Assembly: GCA_963812525.1 (NCBI GenBank)
Contig: CAWEVL010000010.1
Coordinates: forward strand, 124,001-188,000
Length of the DNA stretch: 64,000 nt
Source of the DNA: Bog-756 sp963812525
Lineage (GTDB): Bacteria; Actinomycetota; Acidimicrobiia; Acidimicrobiales; RAAP-2
Direction: 5' to 3'
Shown piece after piece: positions 8,512-17,631 of this stretch. Both the position numbers and the translations under genes were made by a program. Each line of letters opens with the position of its first letter. Position 1 is the stretch's first letter. The notes under the pieces are model-generated. The model searched no databases. It had not been told where the DNA came from and was given only the letters and a program-made list of their open reading frames with translations.

Positions 8512-9324
8512 ATGCGCTCCCGGGGCTTCGCCACCAAGGTCCTCGTGACGCTGGCCGCCGTCAGCGGCGTGGTGGCGGCCGCTCCGGGGGCCGGCGCCGG
8601 CACCCCGGCTTCCGCCCCGGCGGGCACGCCACGCGCCCACCCCTTCGGCGGGACCCGGACGGTGGGCCCGCTCTTCCCTCTCGGCAGCACCACCCACACC
8701 TGTACGGCCAGTGTGGTGGCGAGCAGGGTCGGCGACCTGCTCATCACCGCCGACCACTGCATCGCCGGCACGGCGCGGGGGTACACGTTCGCCCCCGGCT
8801 ACCACGACGGCGAGGACCCGTTCGGCACCTGGACCGTCGTCGGCGCCTACGCCGCCCCGCAGTCGAGCCACCGGTCGGCCCAGCTGGACTTCGCCTTCCT
8901 GGTGGTGGCCCCGCATCGGGCCCGGGGGCGCACCGTGCAGATCCAGGCCGTCACCGGGGCCGACCGCCTCGGCGCCGCCCCCGCCCGGGGCACGCCGGTC
9001 ACCGTGCCCGCCTATCCCGTCGGGAGGGACGACCGGCCCCTCACCTGCACGGCCCGGGTCTACTTCCGGGGCCGCTTCCCGGCCTTCAACTGCGACCCGT
9101 ACGTCGACGGGACCAGTGGCTCGCCCTGGCTCCGGCGGGGACCGCACGGCTGGGTCGTGGTGGGGGTCATCGGCGGCTTGCACCAGGGCGGCTGCGAGCC
9201 GTGGACCTCCTACAGCGCGCCGTTCGGGGCCGACAGCCTTCCGCACCTACGCCGCCGCGGCCAGGGGGAGAGGACCTCCATCTTCCCGGGACCCGGCGGC
9301 GACGGCTGCACCACCGGCCTCTGA
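8512..9324 (+). CDS. Secreted trypsin-like serine protease
   Basis: A 270-residue exported protease. It has a signal peptide at residues 1 to about 30 (RSR, a hydrophobic core, and alanine-rich APGAGAG) and an S1-type catalytic triad: His82 in ITADHC, Asp126 in AQLDFAFLV and Ser202 in DGTSGSPW. The GTSGSP form, rather than GDSGGP, and the overall pattern resemble the V8/glutamyl-endopeptidase-like branch common in actinomycetes. Paired cysteines (64/83 and 179/194) could form disulfides. Substrate unknown. TAGCGT lies six bases before the ATG. The gene stands alone, divergent from the LprD-like gene. Confidence 0.85.
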   Translation: MRSRGFATKVLVTLAAVSGVVAAAPGAGAGTPASAPAGTPRAHPFGGTRTVGPLFPLGSTTHTCTASVVASRVGDLLITADHCIAGTARGYTFAPGYHDGEDPFGTWTVVGAYAAPQSSHRSAQLDFAFLVVAPHRARGRTVQIQAVTGADRLGAAPARGTPVTVPAYPVGRDDRPLTCTARVYFRGRFPAFNCDPYVDGTSGSPWLRRGPHGWVVVGVIGGLHQGGCEPWTSYSAPFGADSLPHLRRRGQGERTSIFPGPGGDGCTTGL

Positions 9325-9372
9325 CCTGGTCGGGGGCCGTTCGACATCCCCGCCTGCGGGGACGCGGCTGCC

Positions 9373-9410
9373 TAGTATTTCTACCGCCCGCAGGCGCACG
9401 CCGTGCGGGC
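9373..9410 (+). promoter_or_regulatory. Promoter element and 5'-leader hairpin of the aquaporin gene
   Basis: A -10-like TAGTAT at 9373-9378 is followed at 9386-9410 by a strong stem-loop. Its outer arms are GCCCGCA/TGCGGGC and its inner arms GGCG/CGCC around a two-base turn, with one bulged G. It lies about 55 bases before the aquaporin ATG and would be within its leader. No run of T follows, so a simple terminator is unlikely. Confidence 0.4.
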
Positions 9411-9464
9411 GCGGGAGTTGACGGCACGGAGACGTTCGCCAACCGCCGACCGAAAGGACCAGCC

Positions 9465-10244
9465 ATGGACGAGCGCCTGAGAATCGGCATCGCCGAAGCC
9501 GTCGGGACCATGATCCTCATCGTCGGAGGGCCGGGTACCGCCATCCTGGCCCAAGGGGCCTTCTTCCCCAAGGGCTCCGTCGGGATCCTCGGCGTGGCCC
9601 TGGCCTTCGGGCTGAGCCTGCTGGTGGCGGCCTACGCCATCGGCTCCATCTCCGGCTGCCACATCAACCCGGCCGTCACGCTGGGCCTGTGGGTGATCGG
9701 CAAGACCAAGACCCGCGAACTGCCCTTCTACATCGTGGGCCAGGTCGTCGGGGGCCTGATCGGGGCGCTGGTCATCTTCATCATCGCCAACTCCAGCGCC
9801 GTGGCGTTCAGCGCCAAGACGTCGGGCTTCGCCTCCAACGGGTACGGCGTCCACTCCCCGGGGGGCTTCAAGCTGGGCGCGGTGATGCTGGCCGAGGTGT
9901 TCTTCACCGCGGTGTTCGTCTTCATCATCGCCTCCACCAGCCGGCTGTCCATGCCGGTCGGCCTGACCGGGGTCACCATCGGCCTGACCCTGACGGTGAT
10001 CCACCTCATCTCCATCCCCATCGACAACACCTCGGTGAACCCGGCCCGGAGCCTGTCGACCGCCGTGTTCCAGGGGAGCTGGGCCCTCAGCCAGCTCTGG
10101 GTGTTCATCGTCTTCCCGATCGTCGGGGGCATCCTCGGCGGGGCGGCCTGGCGGGCCCTCCGGCCGGCATCGGACGAGGAACCCGAGGAGGTCTCCGAGG
10201 CCGAGGCCCCGGCCCCCTACGGCCGCCGCCCGGAGCCGGAGTAG
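9465..10244 (+). CDS. MIP-family aquaporin (AqpZ-like)
   Basis: A 259-residue channel with six membrane segments and both half-helix NPA motifs: SGCHINPAVT after helix 2 and DNTSVNPARS after helix 5. The histidine just before the first NPA and the length fit water-selective AqpZ channels better than the longer glycerol facilitators. An acidic cytoplasmic tail of about 35 residues (DEEPEEVSEAEAP) is extra. The start has a good ribosome site (AAAGGA, 7-8 bases upstream). Confidence 0.9.
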   Translation: MDERLRIGIAEAVGTMILIVGGPGTAILAQGAFFPKGSVGILGVALAFGLSLLVAAYAIGSISGCHINPAVTLGLWVIGKTKTRELPFYIVGQVVGGLIGALVIFIIANSSAVAFSAKTSGFASNGYGVHSPGGFKLGAVMLAEVFFTAVFVFIIASTSRLSMPVGLTGVTIGLTLTVIHLISIPIDNTSVNPARSLSTAVFQGSWALSQLWVFIVFPIVGGILGGAAWRALRPASDEEPEEVSEAEAPAPYGRRPEPE

Positions 10245-10368
10245 CCCCATCGCCCCTTCCCGTCCCTCCGGCCAGGGCACCTTCCCGCTGACCGCTCCGC
10301 TGCGGCTAGACACGGGGGGCCGATCCGTGCCCGCGAAGCCGTCACAACCCCGTCGTACCGTGCCCGTC

Positions 10369-10956
10369 ATGAGCAACTACACCACCCAGCCCCCCACCCT
10401 GTTCCATCCCGACGTCGACGTCCGGGTCAGCAAGCGGAGGAAGAAGACCGCCGGTGCCCACTGGGAGGGTGACCGCATCGTGGTGGTGGTGCCCACCCAC
10501 CTGACCGGCGCCGCCCGCGACGAGATGGTCGAGTCCCTCGTCCGTCGCCTCATGCGCCACCGCCCCCATCTCCACGCCTCCGACGAGATGCTGGAGCAGC
10601 GGGCCCGGACCCTCGGCCGCCGGTACCTCGACGGCGTGGAGCCCGCCTCCATCCGGTGGTCCACCACCCAGAACAAGCGGTGGGGCTCGTGCACCCGCGA
10701 GACCCGGGAGATCCGCATCTCCTTCCGGCTCAAGGTGGCCCCCGACTGGGTCCTCGACGCGGTCCTCGTCCACGAGCTGGCCCACCTCATCGAGCCCAAC
10801 CACTCCGCCCGCTTCCGACAGCTCGAGAACCGCTACCCGCGGCGGGCCGAGGCCGACGTGTTCCTCGAGGGGTACTCCCTCGGCATGCACATGGCCGACG
10901 GCGAGGCCGGCGGCCACGGGGCCCCGGGGGCAGAGGACGGCGACGCCGGCTCGTGA
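10369..10956 (+). CDS. YgjP/DUF45-type zinc metallopeptidase
   Basis: A 195-residue protein with the HExxH zinc site VHELAHL and a third ligand in the following PNHSARF, as in the YgjP-like (M48-related, formerly DUF45) group. Upstream is the conserved NKRWGSCTRETREIRIS block. Members are soluble and their substrates are mostly unknown. TACCGT seven bases before the ATG suggests a leaderless mRNA. It is a single gene. Confidence 0.85.
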   Translation: MSNYTTQPPTLFHPDVDVRVSKRRKKTAGAHWEGDRIVVVVPTHLTGAARDEMVESLVRRLMRHRPHLHASDEMLEQRARTLGRRYLDGVEPASIRWSTTQNKRWGSCTRETREIRISFRLKVAPDWVLDAVLVHELAHLIEPNHSARFRQLENRYPRRAEADVFLEGYSLGMHMADGEAGGHGAPGAEDGDAGS

Positions 10957-11005
10957 ACGACCGGGGGGCGGCCGGCCGCCAATCCCCATTACATACAAAA
11001 TCGAC

Positions 11006-11034
11006 TTGATTAGTCATCTTTCACTGTCTACAGT
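11006..11034 (+). promoter_or_regulatory. Promoter of the cysteine dioxygenase operon with candidate sulfur-regulator site
   Basis: TTGATT at 11006-11011 and TACAGT at 11029-11034 are separated by exactly 17 bases, and TACAGT ends six bases before the ATG, so the mRNA is probably leaderless. The -35 box overlaps TGATTAGTCAT (11007-11017), which recurs with one mismatch as TGATTACTCAT in the sulfate-assimilation promoter region (39347-39357, minus strand). The whole stretch is AT-rich against its surroundings. Confidence 0.65.
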
Positions 11035-11040
11035 GACGGC

Positions 11041-11694
11041 ATGGCGTTTGCCTACCCCGATCCGGCGGCAGTCCTTCGCACCACGTCCCTCAACTGCTCC
11101 GAGGGACTGCCCGCCGGACCGGGGGTCCCCCCTCCCCCCACGGCCGGTGCCCCTGGACTGCCGACCGGACCGGGGGACCTCGATCCCGCTCCCGGCCGCC
11201 CCCGGCGCCGGGTGGACCTCCTGTCCATCGCCGAGGGGTTCGCCCTGTCGGCCCCGGCCATCACCGAGCTGCACGGGATCAGCGAGCGGCCGTGGGTCCT
11301 GCTGGCCGTTACCGACCTGTTCGAGGCGTGGGCCATCGGCTGGCCGCCGGGCGGCCGCATCGAACTCCACGACCACGGCCGGTCCCGTGGTGCGGTGGTG
11401 GTGGCGGTGGGCACGCTCACCGAGACCACCGTGCGCTCCACCCCGCATGGCGTGGCCCTCCTCGGCACCCGCCAGGTGGCGGCCGGCGAACACCGGTGCT
11501 TCGGGCCCCACTACGTCCACGACCTGATCAACGACAATGAGCGGCAGGCGGTGAGCGTGCACGTCTACGGGCCCCGCCTGACGTCGATGAGCTACTACGA
11601 GTTGAGCCCGGGTGGGTCGCTCGACCGGGTGCGCACCGACGAGGTCCCGCCCGTCGGGCCGTTCGACGCCACCAGCGACCACGACCCGTCGTGA
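11041..11694 (+). CDS. Cysteine dioxygenase type I family protein
   Basis: A 217-residue cupin that probably oxidises cysteine (or a related thiol) to the sulfinate. The first cupin motif contains the iron ligands in IELHDHGRSRG, and the second strand region carries the third histidine in FGPHYVHDLINDNERQAVS. These are followed by the family's SVHVYGPRL block. The first 55 residues are a Pro/Gly-rich leader. The gene is coupled to a rhodanese by a four-base GTGA overlap, as often seen in actinomycetes, which points to cysteine catabolism and sulfite/sulfane handling. Confidence 0.85.
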   Translation: MAFAYPDPAAVLRTTSLNCSEGLPAGPGVPPPPTAGAPGLPTGPGDLDPAPGRPRRRVDLLSIAEGFALSAPAITELHGISERPWVLLAVTDLFEAWAIGWPPGGRIELHDHGRSRGAVVVAVGTLTETTVRSTPHGVALLGTRQVAAGEHRCFGPHYVHDLINDNERQAVSVHVYGPRLTSMSYYELSPGGSLDRVRTDEVPPVGPFDATSDHDPS

Positions 11695-12068
11695 GTCCGA
11701 CCGCCGACGACCTGGTGGTCCGGGCCCGTCGCCGCATCCGGCGGACCCGACCCGACGAGCTGGCCGGGGTCGTGGCCGCCGGCGGGCTGGTGGTCGACAT
11801 CCGGCCGGCGACCCAGCGGGCCGCCGAGGGCGAGCTGCCCGGGGCGCTGGTCGTCGAGCGCAACGTCCTGGAGTGGCGGCTCGACCCGAGCGGCCCGCAC
11901 CGGCTCGCCGAGGTCACCGACGGCCACCGCCCGGTCGTGGTGGTCTGCTCGGAGGGGTACGCCTCGTCGTTGGCCGCCGAGTCCCTCGTCGACCTCGGCT
12001 ACCACGCCGCCGGCGACCTGGCCGGCGGGTATCTCGCCTGGTCGGCCTGGCGCGACGCCGTGAACTGA
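11691..12068 (+). CDS. Single-domain rhodanese-like sulfurtransferase
   Basis: A 125-residue rhodanese domain. It shows LVVDIRPATQRAAEGELPGAL (CH2A-like region) and the active-site loop VVCSEGYASSLAAESL with the catalytic cysteine, ending in the usual GGYLAWSAW. It would transfer sulfane sulfur downstream of cysteine oxidation. GTG start overlaps the stop of the dioxygenase gene. Confidence 0.85.
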   Translation: MSPTADDLVVRARRRIRRTRPDELAGVVAAGGLVVDIRPATQRAAEGELPGALVVERNVLEWRLDPSGPHRLAEVTDGHRPVVVVCSEGYASSLAAESLVDLGYHAAGDLAGGYLAWSAWRDAVN

Positions 12069-12162
12069 CGGGCGCCCGGGAGGCCTCCGGCGGTCGGGTC
12101 GTCGCCGACCGGCACCCGGATCCCGACCGGCATGGCCGTCCGGTTCTGGGCTACAACAGGGC

Positions 12163-13152
12163 GTGGCCTACGTCCTCGCCGCCAGTGCCGCCTTCGTCAA
12201 CGCCCTGACCTCGGTCCTGCAGCGGATCGGGGTCGAGACGGCCCCCGACTCGGACACCATGCGGCTCTCGCTGATGAAGCACGCCATCACGCGGGGCATC
12301 TGGCTCATCGGCTTCGCCCTCATGCTGGTGGTCTTCGCCCTGCAGGCCACGGCCCTGCGCTTCGGCGAGCTGAGCGTGGTCCAGCCGGTGCTGACCACCG
12401 AGCTGCTCTTCCTGCTGCTCATTCTGGGCGTGTGGTTCCGCTACCGGCTGGGGTGGAAGGAGTGGCTCGGCTCGCTCATCATCGTGGCCGGGCTCGGGAG
12501 CTTCTTCCTGGCCGCCGCCCCCAAGGGCGGCAACGCCATCCCCAGCAACCGGCAGTGGCTGGTGGCCACGGTCATCCTGCTGGCCGCCATCGCCGGGTTC
12601 ATCCTGGCCGCCCTCCGGGGCCCACGGTGGTGGCGGGCGGCGTCCTTCGGTGCCGCCACGGCGGTGACGGCGGCCTACACCGCCGCCCTGACCAAGGCCA
12701 TCACCACCTACACCACCCAAGGCTGGGGCCACGTACTGACCCACTTCCAGCCCTACCTGCTGGCCGTCTGCGGTCTGGGCACGGTCTTCCTCCTGCAGAA
12801 CGCCCTCCATGCCGGCCCGATCACCGCCTCCCGGACCACGCTGGTCACCGTCAACCCTCTGGTCAGCATCGTCCTCGGGATCACCCTGTTCCACGACACG
12901 CTGCGCACCGGGGTGGGCTGGGTCTCCCTGGAGCTGGCGGCCCTGGCCGTGCTGGTGGCCGGCGTGGTCATCCTGGCCCGGTCACCCCTGGTGGCCGGGA
13001 CCCACGAGACCGGCGACCTCGACGAGATGCTGGGCGGCGCCCGGCGCCGGACGGAGACCGCCGGGGCCTCGGCCGGGGCCCCGGGGTCGGAGCCGGTACC
13101 CGCCGGCTCGATGGAGGCCCTCCGCTCGGCCGGCGGCGGCACCACCGCCTGA
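12163..13152 (+). CDS. DMT-superfamily (EamA/NIPA-like) membrane transporter
   Basis: A 329-residue protein with nine to ten predicted membrane helices, beginning directly with a helix (YVLAASAAFVNALTSVLQ). The repeated architecture and the motif LSVVQPVLTTELLFLLL in helix 3 fit the drug/metabolite transporter superfamily, in the actinobacterial DMT group. Substrate unknown. The hydrophilic tail after residue 285 is disordered. GTG start with TACAAC five bases upstream. It converges on the exonuclease gene 26 bases away. Confidence 0.75.
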   Translation: MAYVLAASAAFVNALTSVLQRIGVETAPDSDTMRLSLMKHAITRGIWLIGFALMLVVFALQATALRFGELSVVQPVLTTELLFLLLILGVWFRYRLGWKEWLGSLIIVAGLGSFFLAAAPKGGNAIPSNRQWLVATVILLAAIAGFILAALRGPRWWRAASFGAATAVTAAYTAALTKAITTYTTQGWGHVLTHFQPYLLAVCGLGTVFLLQNALHAGPITASRTTLVTVNPLVSIVLGITLFHDTLRTGVGWVSLELAALAVLVAGVVILARSPLVAGTHETGDLDEMLGGARRRTETAGASAGAPGSEPVPAGSMEALRSAGGGTTA

Positions 13153-13178
13153 GCCCCCCGGTCCCGCCGAACCGGGCG

Positions 13179-13835
13179 TCAGCCGGCCAGGGCGGTGGCC
13201 CGGGTCCGGGCTCCGGGTGGCGCCGCGCTCCCGCTGGGCCACACCGCGCCCCGGGCGCGGACCAGAGCCTGGTCCACACCGAGGAGTCCGTCACCCAGCT
13301 GGGCCCGCACCGAGCGGAACAGGGCGGCGGTGACCCGGGCATCGCCCAGCGCACTGTGGTGGTCCTCCCAGCTCAGCCCGTAGTGGGCGCAGCAGTCCAC
13401 CAGGGTGGCCCGACCGGCCAGCGCCAGGTGACCCTGGGCCACGCGCAGGGTGTCCACCGTGGGGTGGGGCCCGGGTACGAGGTCCTCGCCCCCGGCCCGG
13501 TGGCACTCGGCCCGCAGGAAGGCCAGGTCGAAACAGTCCACGTTGTGGCCCACCACCACCCGTCCGGACAGCAGCCCGGCCAGGGCGGGCCGGATCGAGG
13601 CGAAGGTCGGGGCGCCGGCCACCATCGACGCGGAGATGCCGTGGACGTGGGTGGGACCGGGGTCCCGGCCCGGGTCCACCAGGGTGCGGAAGCAGCCGAC
13701 CTCCCGACCGGCGGGGTCGAGGACCACGACACCGACCTCCACGATCCGGTCGGCGTCGGGGTCGAAGCCGGTGGTCTCCACGTCGACCACGGCGAATCCG
13801 GGCCGGCGTCCGAGGGAGAGGTCCACGTCGCCCAC
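13179..13835 (-). CDS. DnaQ-like 3'-5' exonuclease (DEDDh)
   Basis: An exonuclease of about 218 residues with all four DEDDh motifs: VVDVETTGF (Exo I), the GHNVDCFDLAFL stretch (Exo II), and HHSALGDARVTAALF (Exo III with His and Asp). Such stand-alone epsilon-like proteins act in proofreading, RNA turnover or repair; the exact role cannot be told here. GTG at 13835 was preferred, but an in-frame ATG at 13868 would add 11 residues. Confidence 0.8.
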   Translation of the reverse strand: MGDVDLSLGRRPGFAVVDVETTGFDPDADRIVEVGVVVLDPAGREVGCFRTLVDPGRDPGPTHVHGISASMVAGAPTFASIRPALAGLLSGRVVVGHNVDCFDLAFLRAECHRAGGEDLVPGPHPTVDTLRVAQGHLALAGRATLVDCCAHYGLSWEDHHSALGDARVTAALFRSVRAQLGDGLLGVDQALVRARGAVWPSGSAAPPGARTRATALAG

Positions 13836-13958
13836 CGTAGATCGCCGGTGTGACGGGGTGGCGAACACTCGTGGCCCGTCGTCCGGCGCCGGTCAGGGGT
13901 TCGGACAAAGTACGGCGGCGTACCCGGACCGTGGGGTCCGGGCACCGCCCCGACCGGG

Positions 13959-15809
13959 CTAGGCGTTGGCGCCGACCAGCTCCTTCAGCTCGCGGGCCAC
14001 GTCCTCCTCGTGCTCCTCCTCGTCCTGGCGGGCCCCCTTCGGGCTCCACCGACCACGGTTGAGCCAGATGGTCGGGATGAACACCACCATGCCCCCGACG
14101 CACACCCAGAACCAGTTCTGCCACTGCTGGGGCGACTTGGCCAGGCCGTTCTGCAGATCGGTGAGCGCGGCCTGGTGCTCCGAGAGGTAGCTGAGCTCCT
14201 TCTGGTAGGGCACCACCAGCGTGGTCAGCTGGTGGTTGTACTTGAGGAGGAGGGCGGTGTTCTTCGGCCCGATCAGTACGCCCACCTTGGCCAGGTTGGC
14301 CGCGGTGGGATTGGCGGCCAGGGCGGCCACCGCCGGGGCGTTCTGGGGCTCGTTGAGCACCCCGAGGAAGGTGGCGTGGGCCTGGGCGAAGGCCACCGAC
14401 TCCGGATGGGCGTTCTGGAAGGTCTGGGCGCTGTACGGGGTGCCCGGAATGTTCTGGGTGGCCACCGGCTGGTTGTCCACGATCGGGCTGACCGAGGTGA
14501 TCACCAGGGGCAGGAAGATGAAGGAGATGCCCACCACCAGCCGGAGGATCCAGCCCCACAGGGCCAGGCCGGTGCCCACCAGGGCCGGGTTCTTGGCCTC
14601 GACCATCTCGGTGTACCCGGCCATCCACGGCGCGTAGCAGAGGGAGAGGAAGGCGGCCAGGACCACCTCGATGCCGACCAGCGTGTAGAAGCTGGTGTGC
14701 GGATGGGTGGTCTGGTTGAGGAAGATGATCAGGGTGACGATGGCCCCGATGGCACCCACCAGCATGAACGGCTTGCGCACCTTCAGCAGGTCGGAGAGCA
14801 CGCCGAACACGATGAGGGCCACCGCGTCGGCGGCCCAGAACCATTCGTTGAGATGGTTGGCCTGGGCCACGCTGAAGTTGAGGCCGTCGGGGTTCACGAA
14901 GACGGTCGAGTAGTAGATGGTGAAGAACCCCGACGCCGCGTAGTACACCAGCAGGAAGACGGCGATGCCGAACGAGGAGCCGACCAGGTCCCACTTGAGG
15001 ATCTGCTGCCACGGTCGGGTGGTGGCCAGCAGGATCTCCTCGGAGGAGATGCCGCGGGCCTTGGCCTCGACGAGGGCCTGGTCCTGGGCCGAGACCATCA
15101 GCTGGTCGCGGAGCTTGGCGGACAGGTCCTTCATCAGGAAGAGGCAGATGACGAAGACGACCAGCGAGGTCACCCCCGAGATGATGAACTGGCTCTTCCA
15201 CCCGGTGATGGGGGCGTTCTTCAGAAAGTGGTCCAGGGTGTTGGCGGCCACGATGCTGGTGACCAGGCTGCCGGCCACCGGGCCGACCGTCCAGAAGCCC
15301 ATGGCCGACGCCCGGCCCACCTGGGGGCTGAAGTCCCGCACCATGGCCGGCGTGGCCACCAGGATGGCCCCTTCCACCAGGCCCAGGGCGCAGATGACGA
15401 TGGCGAAGCCCCACTTCCCCGAGGCCAGCGGGACGCCGACGGCCACCAGCAGGCCGATGACCACCAGGCCGTAGATGATGACGTTGGCCCGGCCCAGTTT
15501 GTCGGTCTTGCTGGCCGGCAGGGAGGCGAACGCCCCGATCAGGTTGGAGATGATCACGATCCACACGTAGAAGCTGAACGACATGTGGTAGTTCTGCAGG
15601 ATGTTGGGGGTGACCCCGGTCTGCGTGTAGTACGTGTAGTAGAGGACGATGGTGGCCAGGACGGCGAGGGCCAGATAGCCGGTGCGCTTGCCGCTGGTCG
15701 GGTAGTCGTCGATCTCGTGGACGAAGAGGAAGCGGAACAGCGGCCCGTGGGCGGCGGGGCTCCCCGCTCCGGTCGATGACGGTCCAGCCACTGCGGTATC
15801 CGTACTCAT
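13959..15809 (-). CDS. MFS transporter with a large loop before its last helix
   Basis: A 616-residue major facilitator protein, longer than the usual 400-450. The signature loop between helices 2 and 3 is ASLPASKTDKLGRAN, and the helix 8-9 equivalent contains FGVLSDLLKVRKP. Between the last two membrane helices is a predicted extracytoplasmic insert of about 130 residues (from IVDNQPVATQNIP to SPQQWQN), with heptad-like helical stretches. The N- and C-termini are hydrophilic. Substrate unknown; proximity to the acyl-CoA degradation operon suggests an organic acid or lipid-derived compound, but the gene has its own spacing. Confidence 0.8.
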   Translation of the reverse strand: MSTDTAVAGPSSTGAGSPAAHGPLFRFLFVHEIDDYPTSGKRTGYLALAVLATIVLYYTYYTQTGVTPNILQNYHMSFSFYVWIVIISNLIGAFASLPASKTDKLGRANVIIYGLVVIGLLVAVGVPLASGKWGFAIVICALGLVEGAILVATPAMVRDFSPQVGRASAMGFWTVGPVAGSLVTSIVAANTLDHFLKNAPITGWKSQFIISGVTSLVVFVICLFLMKDLSAKLRDQLMVSAQDQALVEAKARGISSEEILLATTRPWQQILKWDLVGSSFGIAVFLLVYYAASGFFTIYYSTVFVNPDGLNFSVAQANHLNEWFWAADAVALIVFGVLSDLLKVRKPFMLVGAIGAIVTLIIFLNQTTHPHTSFYTLVGIEVVLAAFLSLCYAPWMAGYTEMVEAKNPALVGTGLALWGWILRLVVGISFIFLPLVITSVSPIVDNQPVATQNIPGTPYSAQTFQNAHPESVAFAQAHATFLGVLNEPQNAPAVAALAANPTAANLAKVGVLIGPKNTALLLKYNHQLTTLVVPYQKELSYLSEHQAALTDLQNGLAKSPQQWQNWFWVCVGGMVVFIPTIWLNRGRWSPKGARQDEEEHEEDVARELKELVGANA

Positions 15810-15941
15810 GCCGTCTCCCCCTGGTCTCCGGGCCGGCCGACCTCACCGGATCGTCCATTCGACCGTAGCGCAACGGGGCGGCTTATCGTAGGAATTCTCG
15901 GCGCGCCAGGCGGCCTACCCCGTCTGGTCGTGACCGGCCCG

Positions 15942-17072
15942 TCAGGCGTCGAGGACGGCGGCGGCCACCAATTCCTCGAGGTAGCGGGTGTCCCACCACG
16001 AGATCTGGAGCTGCTTGGCCCGGCGGAAGTACAGCTGGATGTCGAACTCCACGGTGAAGCCGATGCCACCGAAGATCTGCTGGGCGGTGGCCGTCACGTC
16101 GCGGAAGGTCTGGCAGGCGAACAGCTTGGCCATGGGGGCCAGCTTGGCCACGCTCCGCCCCTCCGAGCGGGCCCAGGCCGCCTCGTGCACCAGCACCTCG
16201 GCCCCGTCCACCGCGGTGGTGGCGTCGGCCAGGTAGTGGGCCAGGGCCTGGAACGCCCCCAGGGGCTTGTCGAACTGCTGGCGGTCCTTGGCGTACTGGA
16301 CGGTGATGTCCATGGCGTACTGGGCCCCACCCACGGCCTGGGCCGCGGCCAGGACGATCCCGTCGTGCATGACCCAGTCCCACGTGGACCAGCCGCTCCC
16401 CGGGGCCCCGAGCCGGTCGGCCGGGGTGACCCGGACCTGGTCCAGGTCGACCCGGTACTGGGTGTCCGAGGAGATGGACAGCTGCTGGGTCAGCGTGACC
16501 CCCGGCGCGGCGGGGTCCACCAGGAACAGGTCGACGGCCTCGGCGGCGTCACCGGTGCGGGCCAGCACCACGAGGGCGGTGGCCGCCTTGGCGAAGGCCA
16601 CGTGGCGCTTGGTGCCGGACAAGACGAAGCCGTCGCCGTCGGCCTCCGCCCGGACCTGGATGCCCTTCGGACCGAAGCCGTTCTCGGGCTCCAGCCACGC
16701 CGGGGTCAGGATCGCCTCGCCGGTGACGATGCGGGGGAGCCACGCCTCCTTCTGCTCCTGGCTCCCGGACCGGGCCAGGGCCCCGCCGGAGAGGATGGAG
16801 GTCACGAAGTGCGGGGACGGGGCCAGCGAGCGACCGAACTCCTCGTAGACCACCACGCTCTCGAGGGTGGACATGCCCGAGCCACCGAACTCCTCGGGGA
16901 TCTGGAGGCCGATGAGGTCGAGGTGGGCCAGCTGCTTCCACAGGTCGGGCGAGTAGCCGACGGGGTCGTCCTCGAGCTCGCGGACCACGCTGAGCGGGCT
17001 GGTCGAGGCGCAGACGCCCCGTACCGTCTCGCGCAACATCTCCTGTTCCGGGCTGAATTGCAGGTCCAACAT
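15942..17072 (-). CDS. Acyl-CoA dehydrogenase family protein (second subunit type)
   Basis: A 376-residue protein with the full acyl-CoA dehydrogenase fold, starting LDLQFSPEQEMLRETVRGVC. The FAD/substrate strand is weaker than usual (TPAWLEPENGFGPKGI), and the C-terminal end GGIGFTVEFDIQLYFRRAK lacks the usual R-x-I-x-EGT finish. Steroid side-chain enzymes of actinomycetes are heterotetramers of one such divergent and one regular subunit. Together with the regular homologue at 19419-20600, that arrangement is plausible here. Last gene of the leftward operon, 70 bases after a MaoC gene. Confidence 0.85.
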   Translation of the reverse strand: MLDLQFSPEQEMLRETVRGVCASTSPLSVVRELEDDPVGYSPDLWKQLAHLDLIGLQIPEEFGGSGMSTLESVVVYEEFGRSLAPSPHFVTSILSGGALARSGSQEQKEAWLPRIVTGEAILTPAWLEPENGFGPKGIQVRAEADGDGFVLSGTKRHVAFAKAATALVVLARTGDAAEAVDLFLVDPAAPGVTLTQQLSISSDTQYRVDLDQVRVTPADRLGAPGSGWSTWDWVMHDGIVLAAAQAVGGAQYAMDITVQYAKDRQQFDKPLGAFQALAHYLADATTAVDGAEVLVHEAAWARSEGRSVAKLAPMAKLFACQTFRDVTATAQQIFGGIGFTVEFDIQLYFRRAKQLQISWWDTRYLEELVAAAVLDA

Positions 17073-17142
17073 GGTCAGCTCTCCTGTTCGGGTGGGTCGA
17101 GTCGGGCCGGGCGGAGCCCGGGGGTCGGGAGGACGCGGGCGG

Positions 17143-17631
17143 TCACGGCTGCCACCGGTCGCCCTTCCGCTCCCAGGGGTTGTCGTGGTCCGACACGGGC
17201 AGGGCCACGCGGGCCGTGCAGGTGGTCTTGGCGTCGTCGTCCACCGACACCGAGATGTCGATGGCCACCCAGCCGCACCCGGTGCCGTCCACCCCGGTGT
17301 CGGTCACCGTGCCCCGGAACACCATGGTGTCCCCCGGGAAGATGGAGCCGAGCATCCGGAAGGTCACCCGCTGGAGGCGGCCGTACGGCCCCGTCCAGTC
17401 GGTGATGAACCGCTCGAACCAGCTGGCCAGGTTGGGGGTGTTGAGGAAGATGTCGCGAGTCCCGTTGCGGTTGACGGCGAAGTCCTTGTCGTGGTGCATG
17501 GGTCGCCAGTCCCGGGCGGCCAGGGCCCCCAGCACCACCGTGGTGGCGGTCACCGGATGGGACAGCTCGGGGAGCACGTCACCCACCGAGACCGTGTCGT
17601 GCAGGCGTCGGGTGGTGGTGGCGCCGGTCAT
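17143..17631 (-). CDS. MaoC-like enoyl-CoA hydratase subunit
   Basis: A 162-residue hotdog-fold protein of the MaoC/R-hydratase group. The hydratase-2 motif is seen as AARDWRPMHHDKDFAV, with the Asp/His catalytic pair, followed by GTRDIFLNTPNLASWFERF. The ATG overlaps the stop of the preceding MaoC-like gene by four bases (ATGA), so the two products are probably subunits of one heteromeric hydratase, as with ChsH1/ChsH2 of mycobacterial cholesterol catabolism. The catalytic half appears to be this one. Confidence 0.8.
   Translation of the reverse strand: MTGATTTRRLHDTVSVGDVLPELSHPVTATTVVLGALAARDWRPMHHDKDFAVNRNGTRDIFLNTPNLASWFERFITDWTGPYGRLQRVTFRMLGSIFPGDTMVFRGTVTDTGVDGTGCGWVAIDISVSVDDDAKTTCTARVALPVSDHDNPWERKGDRWQP

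Noticed and set aside
12132..13853. Long rightward frame of over 570 codons across the EamA transporter and the exonuclease
   Set aside because: It overlaps two well-supported genes in other frames, its translation is Arg/Pro/Gly-rich low-information sequence, and it matches nothing. It is a by-product of high GC.
13291..15873. Leftward 860-codon frame opposite the MFS transporter
   Set aside because: Third-position GC makes long open frames beside real genes. The MFS frame has helices and motifs; this one does not.
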